From the NCBI RefSeq assembly GCF_900104025.1, contig NZ_FNIQ01000005.1, positions 124,001-188,000 of the forward strand: a stretch of 64,000 bases of DNA. The letters run 5' to 3'. The position numbers and the translations under genes are program-made. The notes beneath the pieces were generated by a model, which saw only the letters and a list, made by a program, of their open reading frames with translations, searched no databases and was not told the origin of the DNA. The stretch is from Geodermatophilus sp. DSM 45219. GTDB taxonomy: Bacteria > Actinomycetota > Actinomycetes > Mycobacteriales > Geodermatophilaceae. This document shows, piece after piece, positions 9,019-14,572 of this stretch (the stretch's first letter is position 1; each line of letters starts with the position of its first letter).

Positions 9019-9789
9019 TCAGCGCGGGGCGGTGAGGATCCTGGGGCCGTCGTCGGTGACCGCCACGGTGTGCTCGACGTGCGCCGCGCGGCTGCCGTCG
9101 GCGCTGTAGAGCGTCCAGCCGTCCGCGGCGACCCGGTAGTCGTCGCCGCCGCCGGCGAGGAACCACGGCTCGATCGCGATCACCAGGCCGGCGCGCAGCG
9201 GCAGGCCCCGCCCGGGACGGCCCTCGTTCGGCACGTGCGGCGCCTCGTGCATGGTGCGGCCCACCCCGTGCCCGCCCTGGTCGGTGTTGATGCCGCAGCC
9301 GCCGGCCCGGCCCACCGCGCCGATCGCCGCGGAGACGTCGCCGACCCGGTTGCCGACGACGGCCGCGGCGATCCCGGCCGCCAGCGCCCGCTCGGTGGTC
9401 GCCACGAGCTCGAGGTCCCCCGGCCGCGGCGTGCCCACCGGGAAGGTCACCGCGGCGTCGCCCACCCAGCCGTCGAGGGTGGCCCCGGCGTCGACGCTGA
9501 GCAGGTCGCCGTCCTCGAGCTCGGCCGGCGTCGGGATGCCGTGCAGCGCGACGTCGTTGACCGACAGGCAGACCACGCCCGGGAACGGCGGCGTGGTGGG
9601 CAGCGGGGCGTACCCGAGGAACGGCGAGGTCGCACCGGCGTCGTCCAGGACGGCGCGGGCCACCTCGTCGAGCTGGGTGAGCCGGACGCCCGGCGCCGCG
9701 GCGGCCCGGACGGCGGCGAGCATGTCGGCCACCACCGCTCCGGCGGCGCGCATGGCGTCCAGCTCGCCGGGCGTGCGCAGCTCGATCAC
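9019..9789 (-). CDS. map: Methionine aminopeptidase, type I
   Basis: Removes N-terminal methionine from nascent proteins; a cytosolic dinuclear metalloenzyme. The 256-residue protein has all family ligands in order: VALHGIPTP (His), LLSVDAGAT (Asp), WVGDAAVTF (Asp), QGGHGVGRTMHEAP (His), LVIAIEPWF (Glu) and AAHVEHTVAV (Glu). There is no N-terminal zinc-finger or SH3-binding extension. The GTG start at 9789 overlaps the stop of the upstream gene (GTGA), so the two are translationally coupled. Actinobacteria often carry two map genes; this one is not in the ribosomal-protein cluster and is probably the second copy. Confidence 0.92.
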   Translation of the reverse strand: MIELRTPGELDAMRAAGAVVADMLAAVRAAAAPGVRLTQLDEVARAVLDDAGATSPFLGYAPLPTTPPFPGVVCLSVNDVALHGIPTPAELEDGDLLSVDAGATLDGWVGDAAVTFPVGTPRPGDLELVATTERALAAGIAAAVVGNRVGDVSAAIGAVGRAGGCGINTDQGGHGVGRTMHEAPHVPNEGRPGRGLPLRAGLVIAIEPWFLAGGGDDYRVAADGWTLYSADGSRAAHVEHTVAVTDDGPRILTAPR

Positions 9790-10664
9790 GCGGCACCGCC
9801 CGCGAGCTGCTCGGTGAACCAGGCCCGGGCGCGGGCGTTGCCCGCGCGGCCCCGCTCCCCCGCCGCGCGCACCCACCCGGCGAGCTCCCCGGACAGGCAG
9901 CGCTCCAGGGCCGCGTCCAGGGCCTCGGGGGTCACCTCGTCGGCGGGGACGACGAGCGGCCAGTCCAGCGCCGCGGCCTGGCTGGTGACCTTGGCGCCGC
10001 CGGCGATCGGGTCGCACGCCACCACAGGCCGGCCGTGCTTGAGGCCCAGCACGAGCGCGGGCAGCCGCATGCTGACCACGACGTCGGCCCGCCGCACCAG
10101 GGCCTCGACCTGCGCCGGACGGCGGGCGTGCGGCTTCTCGTAGAGGTCCATGTCCAGCTCGAACCAGGGCAGCGCGCGGTCGGCCAGCCACTCCTCGATC
10201 GCCCCGCGGACCCGCTCGGCCTGGCTGCGCTCGCCGTACTCGCCCTGCGCCGGCGTGAACGCCACCGCGACCACCGGCAGGTCCGGCACCGGGCCCTCGA
10301 CGGCGAGGTCGGGGCGGGCCAGGCCGGCGGCGTCGCGCTCCCAGATCCGGTCGAACAGCCCGCGCGCGGACTCCTGCACCACGGACACGTTGACCGCCCA
10401 GCGCTCGGCGCCCGCGAAGGCGCCGGTGAGCTCGCGCAGCAGCGGCCGGTCGGCCAGCGGGCCGCTGACGAACACCAGGTGCGTGTAGTCGGCCGGGTCG
10501 ACGTCCCGCCAGTCCACCCCGCGCTCCAGGTAGGGCGCCCAGGCGACGTCGTGGTCGACGCCTGCGTCGGTGAGCCAGCCGGCCACCACGTCGGCGCCGA
10601 GCTCGTCGCCCACGGTGGCGATCACCTCGTCGAAGCTGAACCACCCGGCGAGCAGGACACGCAT
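9786..10664 (-). CDS. Polysaccharide pyruvyl transferase-like protein
   Basis: 292-residue protein related to the polysaccharide pyruvyl transferase (CsaB/WcaK) superfamily, which adds ketal pyruvate to cell-surface sugars. The C-terminal half carries the recognisable acceptor-site pattern: RRADVVVSMRLPALVLGL, then GRPVVACDPIAGGAKVTSQA. The N-terminal half is a Rossmann-like domain opening with MRVLLAGWFSFDE. No signal peptide or membrane segment is visible. It starts at ATG 10664 and its stop overlaps the map start by 4 nt, an odd partnership. No glycan operon is next to it, so the acceptor is unknown. Divergent from the VOC gene. Confidence 0.7.
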   Translation of the reverse strand: MRVLLAGWFSFDEVIATVGDELGADVVAGWLTDAGVDHDVAWAPYLERGVDWRDVDPADYTHLVFVSGPLADRPLLRELTGAFAGAERWAVNVSVVQESARGLFDRIWERDAAGLARPDLAVEGPVPDLPVVAVAFTPAQGEYGERSQAERVRGAIEEWLADRALPWFELDMDLYEKPHARRPAQVEALVRRADVVVSMRLPALVLGLKHGRPVVACDPIAGGAKVTSQAAALDWPLVVPADEVTPEALDAALERCLSGELAGWVRAAGERGRAGNARARAWFTEQLAGGAA

Positions 10665-10766
10665 GGCCGCCAGCCTCGCACCCACGGGTGACGGGAACCC
10701 GTCGAGGGAACGAGATCCTGGTCGCAGCGGTTGTGCCGACCGTCGTCCGACCCCGAGGAGAGCCCC

Positions 10767-11276
10767 GTGAGCGACACCGCCAGCGACCTGGACCCGACCG
10801 CCGTCGAGCGGGAGCGCACCCGCATCCGGGAGGCCCACCTCAAGCCCGCCGGTGAGCGCCCGGCGTCCACCGCCCGCGGCCTGCACCACACCGCGCTGAT
10901 CAGCAGCGACGTCGAGCGGACCGTCCGCTTCTACCAGGACGTGCTGGGCTTCCCGCTGACCGAGCTCATCGAGAACCGCGACTACCCCGGGTCCTCGCAC
11001 TTCTTCTTCGACATCGGCCACGGCAACCTGCTGGCCTTCTTCGACTTCCCCGGCCTGGACGTCGGCCCGTACGCCGAGGTCCTCGGCGGCCTGCACCACA
11101 TGGCGATCAGCGTCGACCCCGAGCGCTGGCAGGCGCTGGTGCAGCGGCTCACCGACGCCGGCGTCCCGCACGAGGTGCACAGCGGCGTCTCGGTCTACTT
11201 CCGCGACCCCGACGGCGCCCGCATCGAGCTGATCGCCGACCCGCTCGGCGAGATGTACGGCTCCAAGGTCCTCTGA
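10767..11276 (+). CDS. VOC (glyoxalase/dioxygenase) family protein
   Basis: 169-residue vicinal-oxygen-chelate protein. The paired beta-alpha-beta halves begin at GLHHTALISSDVERTVRFYQ (about residue 35) and GLHHMAISVDPERW (about residue 105). Metal-ligand positions (His in each half, Glu in RIELIAD) are present, and YFRDPDGARIEL is the usual closing motif. The start is GTG 10767, with GAGGAGAG about 5 nt upstream. A 30-residue charged N-terminal extension precedes the fold. The family includes glyoxalases, dioxygenases and antibiotic-binding proteins, and the substrate cannot be read from sequence. Confidence 0.8.
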   Translation: MSDTASDLDPTAVERERTRIREAHLKPAGERPASTARGLHHTALISSDVERTVRFYQDVLGFPLTELIENRDYPGSSHFFFDIGHGNLLAFFDFPGLDVGPYAEVLGGLHHMAISVDPERWQALVQRLTDAGVPHEVHSGVSVYFRDPDGARIELIADPLGEMYGSKVL

Positions 11277-11288
11277 AGGACGGGGCCG

Positions 11289-11576
11289 TCAGCTCGGGGG
11301 CTCGACCAGGTCGGCGTAGTCCGGGTGCCGCTCGATGTAGCCGCGGACGAAGGAGCACAGCGGCACCACCCGTGCCCCGCGGGCGCGGACGTCGTCCAGG
11401 GCACCGCTCACCAGGGTGCTGCCCACCCCGCCGCCCTCGGCGTCGGGGTCGACCTCGGTGTGGGTGAACACCACGCGGTCGTCCTCCCGCCGGTAGGCGG
11501 CCAGGCCCAGCACGCGGTCGCCGTCGCGGACCTCGTAGCGGCCGGCCTCGGGGACGTCGGTGACGGTGAGTTCCAT
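11289..11576 (-). CDS. GNAT-family N-acetyltransferase, YjdJ type
   Basis: 95-residue minimal acetyltransferase. The pattern LGLAAYRREDDRVVFTHTEV, then EGGGVGSTLVSGALDDVRAR and VVPLCSFVRGYIERHPDYADL, is the small YjdJ-like GNAT group. The acetyl-CoA phosphate loop is GGGVGSTLV, and the C-terminal FVRGYIERHPDY is the hallmark of this branch. Convergent with the VOC gene (12 bp between stops). Start ATG 11576. No substrate is established for this branch. Confidence 0.85.
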   Translation of the reverse strand: MELTVTDVPEAGRYEVRDGDRVLGLAAYRREDDRVVFTHTEVDPDAEGGGVGSTLVSGALDDVRARGARVVPLCSFVRGYIERHPDYADLVEPPS

Positions 11577-11618
11577 GCGGGCGGCAACCCCACCCGGGCC
11601 GGGGCTGTTCCAGGAACG

Positions 11619-11656
11619 ACGGAGGGCCCGGTCACCGTGGTGACCGGGCCCTCCGT
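11619..11656 (-). terminator. Intrinsic terminator of initiator tRNA gene 1
   Basis: Perfect 18-bp inverted repeat (11619-11636 with 11639-11656) exactly 7 nt beyond the 3' end of the tRNA at 11664. The arms carry GGAGGGCCCGGTCACC and its complement. It has no long T-run, as usual in high-GC actinobacteria. Confidence 0.85.
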
Positions 11657-11663
11657 TCGGGAG

Positions 11664-11737
11664 TAGCGGGGACAGGATTCGAACCTGTGACCTCTGGGTT
11701 ATGAGCCCAGCGAGCTACCGAGCTGCTCCACCCCGCG
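11664..11737 (-). tRNA. Initiator tRNA-fMet (CAU), copy 1
   Basis: 74-nt initiator tRNA read leftward. The anticodon loop is CTCATAA with anticodon CAT, on a stem ending in the three G-C pairs (GGG/CCC) typical of initiators. The acceptor begins CGCGGGG and pairs with CCCCGC, leaving position 1 mismatched with 72, another initiator hallmark. The T-arm reads ACAGGTTCGAATCCTGT. CCA is not encoded. TAGAGT, 9 nt or so upstream of the 5' end, is a plausible -10 element. Nearly identical to the copy at 14407-14480. Confidence 0.95.
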
Positions 11738-12145
11738 TCGCACTGACCACTCTACACGCCGGCCGACGCCCCCTCCGCAGGACGTCGACCGGCTCCTCCC
11801 CGTGCAGTGCAGTCGGGCCGGCGGGGTCCCGGTGGCCGTGGCGATGCGGCGGTCGCCGGCCCGGGCACGCGCGAGGTCGTCCGCACGTCCCCCGGTCCCC
11901 CCGTCACGCACAGCCGCTCCCGGTTCCCGGGAGGTGCTCGGCCGCTCGACGGGGGAGGTGACGGCTACGGTCCCTCGGATGACGGGCTCCGAGTCGCCGG
12001 AGGCGCGGTCAGGTGCACACCGGATGTCGCGGGCGGCCGCGGTACTCGGGGGGCAGGGTCCGATCGACCTGCCCGGCGTCGCCGTGCTGGTCGCCGATCC
12101 TGCGGCACCCCGCAGACCGAGGCACCTGGTCGCCGGGGGGTCGCG
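11738..12145. other. 408-bp intergenic region with tRNA promoter
   Basis: The left edge holds the promoter of the leftward tRNA (TAGAGT on the minus strand near 11748). An open frame runs through the rest in phase with the downstream DUF6544-like gene. That upstream stretch has no recognisable domain and no clear start, so I leave it non-coding. No repeat or stable hairpin is seen. Confidence 0.5.
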
Positions 12146-12913
12146 GTGACCGGTTCCTCGGTGCCCCGTGCCGCCCGCAGCGTGCGCCGGGAGTGGGACC
12201 TGCTGAGCAGCGGCACCCAGCCGCTGGAGGTCTTCGACCCGTCGATGGTCGCCCGCCTGCCGGAGCCCGCGCGCCGCTGGCTCGTCCACGCGATCGCCCC
12301 CGGGACCCCGCTGTGGCAGACGGTGGAGCTCTCCATGCGTGGAGAGATCCGCCTGGGCGCCTGGCGACCCTTCGTCGCACGGCAGGTGCTCGCCCCGCCC
12401 CGGGGTTTCGTCTGGGCCGCCACCGCCCGCTTCCTCGGGATCCCGGTGACCGGTTTCGACCGACTCAGCTCCGGGTCGGGCCAGATGCGCTGGCGGCTGG
12501 GTGGTCTGGTGCCCGTCGTGTCGGCCACCGGGCCCGACGTCACCCGCAGCGCCGCCGGCCGCCTGGCCGGGGAGATGGTCCTGGTGCCGACCACCTTCCG
12601 CGCCGCGACGTGGACGCCCGGCTCCGACGAGGACCGGGTCGTCGTCACCTGGCGCATCGACGGACGGGACGAGAGCGCCGAGCTCCAGGTCGGCCAGGAC
12701 GGGCGCTTGCTCGGCATCGTCGTGCAGCGTTGGGGCAACCCGGGCGGAGCACCGTTCGGCCGCTACCCGTTCGGTGTCGCCATCGAGGCCGAGCAGACCT
12801 TCACCGGCGTGACCGTCGGCTCGGTGCTGCGCGCAGGCTGGTGGTGGGGAACGGCCCGGCAGCCCGAGGGCGAGTTCTTCCGGGCCCGGATCACGGGGGC
12901 CACGTTCCGGTGA
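12146..12913 (+). CDS. DUF6544-like protein
   Basis: 255-residue protein of a family annotated only as DUF6544. Supporting features are the opening LPEPARRWLVHAIAPGTP, a central WRPFVARQVLAPPRGFVWAA beta-rich stretch, VPTTFRAATWTP, and the closing QVGQDGRLLGIVVQRWGNP with a PFGVAIEAEQTF tail. No signal peptide or membrane helix is seen. GTG 12146 is chosen as start because recognisable sequence begins soon after; the frame stays open about 340 bp further upstream, so a longer protein is possible. The gene sits alone between two initiator tRNA genes, and its stop lies about 100 bp before the terminator of the second tRNA. Function is unknown. Confidence 0.65.
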   Translation: MTGSSVPRAARSVRREWDLLSSGTQPLEVFDPSMVARLPEPARRWLVHAIAPGTPLWQTVELSMRGEIRLGAWRPFVARQVLAPPRGFVWAATARFLGIPVTGFDRLSSGSGQMRWRLGGLVPVVSATGPDVTRSAAGRLAGEMVLVPTTFRAATWTPGSDEDRVVVTWRIDGRDESAELQVGQDGRLLGIVVQRWGNPGGAPFGRYPFGVAIEAEQTFTGVTVGSVLRAGWWWGTARQPEGEFFRARITGATFR

Positions 12914-13016
12914 CCGGACACCGACGCACCCGGCGGTCTGCAGTGGCGGCGGTGGTGACGCCGCGGCCAGGAGCCGGCGCAGCCCGGCGGCCGCTGACGG
13001 TCTCCTGCAAGAACGA

Positions 13017-13049
13017 CAGTGGCCCTCACAGTCACTGTGAGGGCCACTG
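13017..13049 (-). terminator. Displaced terminator of initiator tRNA gene 2
   Basis: Perfect 15-bp hairpin (13017-13031 with 13035-13049, loop TCA). It lies 7 nt from the left copy of the tRNA 3' end, the same spacing as the terminator of tRNA copy 1. The insertion sequence now separates it from the tRNA it served. It could also end the DUF6544-like gene from the other strand. Confidence 0.8.
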
Positions 13050-13052
13050 CAC

Positions 13053-13068
13053 CTTGTAGCGGGGGCAG
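13053..13068. repeat. Left 16-bp direct repeat flanking the IS (target duplication)
   Basis: CTTGTAGCGGGGGCAG, identical to 14403-14418. From position 13057 it reproduces the last 12 nt of the initiator tRNA. The base before it (C) and the bases after it (TG) differ from the right copy, so the repeat is exactly 16 bp. Confidence 0.85.
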
Positions 13069-13158
13069 TGTCCTGGCTCAGGACATCCCGGACAGGTGTC
13101 TCACGACATCCCGGACTGATGTCGCAGGTCATGCCGGAGGGCTGGTCGAGGGTCGGCC

Positions 13159-14343
13159 ATGTCGAAAGCCCGGCTGGTCATCACCGCGATCGAGGTCGAG
13201 GGCCGATCCCCGGCCGAGGTCATCGCCGCCTATGGCATCTCCAAGTCCTGGCTGTACGAGCTGCTCAAGCGCTACCGGACCGAGGGCGAGGCCGCGTTCG
13301 AGCCGCGCTCGCGGCGTCCCAACAGCTCACCGCGGGCCACCCCACCGGCCACCGTCGAGCTGGTTCTGCGGCTGCGAAAGGAGCTCACCGAGGCCGGCCT
13401 GGACGCCGGCGCGGACACCCTCGGCTGGCACCTGGCCCAGCACCACCAGACCAGCCTGTCGCGGGCCACCATCCACCGGATCCTCACCCGACACGGCGCG
13501 GTCACCCCCGCCCCAGCCAAACGCCCTAAGGCCTCCTACCTGCGCTTCGCCGCCGAGCAGCCCAACGAGACCTGGCAGTCGGACTTCACCCACTACCGGC
13601 TGACCACCGGCGCCGACACCGAGATCATCACCTGGCTCGACGACCACTCCCGCTACGCCCTGCACGTCTCCGCCCATCCGCGGATCACCGGGCCCATCGT
13701 GCTGGCCACCTTCGGTCACACCGCCGAACAGCACGGCTACCCGGCCTCCACGCTGACCGACAACGGCATGGTCTACACCACCCGGCTGGCCGGCGGCCGC
13801 GGCGGCCGCAACCCCCTGGAGACCGAACTGGCCGCGCGCGGCATCGCGCAGAAGAACTCCCGCCCGGGCCACCCCACCACCTGCGGCAAGGTCGAACGCT
13901 TCCAGCAGACGCTGAAGAACTGGCTGCGCGCCCAACCGGCCCAGCCGGCCACCCTCGACCACCTGCAGGCCCTGCTCGACCGTTTCCTGATCGAGTACAA
14001 CCAGCACCGCCCGCACCGGTCCCTGCCGCACCGGGCCACTCCGGCGACCGCCTACACCGCCCGACCCAAAGCCACCCCCGGCACCGGCAGCACCGATACC
14101 CACCACCGGGTCCGCACCGACCGCGTCGACCAAGCCGGCTGCGTCACCCTGCGCCTGGCCGGCCGGCTGCACCACATCGGCATCGGACGGACCCACACCC
14201 GAACCCACGTCCTCCTGCTCGTGGACGACCTGCACGTGCGCGTCATCCACGCCGCCACCGGCGAGCTGCTGCGCGAGCTCACCGTCGACCCCACCCGCGA
14301 CTACCAGCCCACCGGACGACCACCAGGACCGGCCCGGAAATGA
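13159..14343 (+). CDS. IS481-family transposase
   Basis: 394-residue DDE transposase. The N-terminal helix-turn-helix covers about 1-110 (SPAEVIAAYGISKSWLYELL, then the second HTH with GWHLAQHHQTSLSRATIHRI). The rve integrase core runs from about 135 to 300, with catalytic residues in ETWQSDFTHY (Asp), STLTDNGMVYT (Asp) and CGKVERFQQT (Glu). YNQHRPHRSLPHRATPATAY is the typical end of the core. A C-terminal beta-rich segment of about 80 residues follows, as in actinobacterial IS481 members. The start is ATG 13159, 90 bp inside the left end. Codon use is close to the host's, so the element probably circulates among high-GC actinobacteria. Confidence 0.95.
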   Translation: MSKARLVITAIEVEGRSPAEVIAAYGISKSWLYELLKRYRTEGEAAFEPRSRRPNSSPRATPPATVELVLRLRKELTEAGLDAGADTLGWHLAQHHQTSLSRATIHRILTRHGAVTPAPAKRPKASYLRFAAEQPNETWQSDFTHYRLTTGADTEIITWLDDHSRYALHVSAHPRITGPIVLATFGHTAEQHGYPASTLTDNGMVYTTRLAGGRGGRNPLETELAARGIAQKNSRPGHPTTCGKVERFQQTLKNWLRAQPAQPATLDHLQALLDRFLIEYNQHRPHRSLPHRATPATAYTARPKATPGTGSTDTHHRVRTDRVDQAGCVTLRLAGRLHHIGIGRTHTRTHVLLLVDDLHVRVIHAATGELLRELTVDPTRDYQPTGRPPGPARK

Positions 14344-14347
14344 CGAA

Positions 14348-14378
14348 CGCCCGAACCCACAAACCGTGGGTTCGGGCG
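14348..14378 (+). terminator. Transposase terminator inside the IS
   Basis: Perfect 13-bp stem (CGCCCGAACCCAC with its complement) and a 5-nt loop, starting 4 nt after the transposase stop. It would end transposase transcription and shield the neighbouring tRNA from read-through. Confidence 0.85.
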
Positions 14379-14402
14379 TCCGCGATGTCCTGAGACATCA
14401 CA

Positions 14403-14418
14403 CTTGTAGCGGGGGCAG
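14403..14418. repeat. Right 16-bp direct repeat flanking the IS (target duplication)
   Basis: Second copy of CTTGTAGCGGGGGCAG. Its last 12 bases are part of the intact tRNA at 14407-14480, so the duplication preserved the tRNA 3' end when the IS inserted. Confidence 0.85.
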
Positions 14419-14480
14419 GATTCGAACCTGCGACCTCTGGGTTATGAGCCCAGCGAGCTACCGAGCTGCTCCACCCCGCG
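14407..14480 (-). tRNA. Initiator tRNA-fMet (CAU), copy 2
   Basis: 74-nt initiator tRNA read leftward, nearly identical to copy 1. It differs by a compensatory A-U to G-C pair at the base of the T-stem (GCAGGTTCGAATCCTGC). The anticodon stem keeps the three G-C pairs, and the 1:72 mismatch is present. CCA is not encoded. A TACAGT -10-like hexamer lies just upstream. The IS abuts its 3' end; the original terminator is about 1.35 kb away at 13017-13049, beyond the element. Confidence 0.95.
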
Positions 14481-14529
14481 TCGGTGAGACCACTGTACCC
14501 CGCCGTCGAGCGGAGGTGCAGCCGCCGGT

Positions 14530-14564
14530 GGCGTGGGCCCCACCACAGCGGTGGGGCCCACGCC
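14530..14564 (-). terminator. Terminator of the UPF0182 gene
   Basis: Perfect 15-bp stem (GGCGTGGGCCCCACC with its complement, loop ACAGC) located 9 nt past the UPF0182 stop. Confidence 0.85.
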
Positions 14565-14572
14565 GTCCCGAC

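Larger units (their letters stand above)
13069..14402 (+). mobile_element. IS481-family insertion sequence
   Basis: Complete 1334-bp element. The terminal inverted repeats begin TGTCCTGGCTCAGGACATCC at the left and TGTGATGTCTCAGGACATCG at the right (reverse complement), matching at 21 of 25 positions. One transposase gene and an internal terminator hairpin lie inside. A 16-bp direct repeat flanks it on both sides. It lies at the 3' end of the second initiator tRNA gene. Ends and reading frame are intact, so it may be active or recent. Confidence 0.9.

Noticed and set aside
11807-12145. Possible N-terminal extension of the DUF6544-like protein
   Set aside because: The sequence is Gly/Arg/Pro-rich without similarity to the family and has no convincing ribosome binding site, so GTG 12146 was kept.
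12914-14402. Genomic island or integrated element using the tRNA as attachment site
   Set aside because: No integrase is present. The direct repeats bracket only the IS, and its terminal inverted repeats and transposase explain the insertion.
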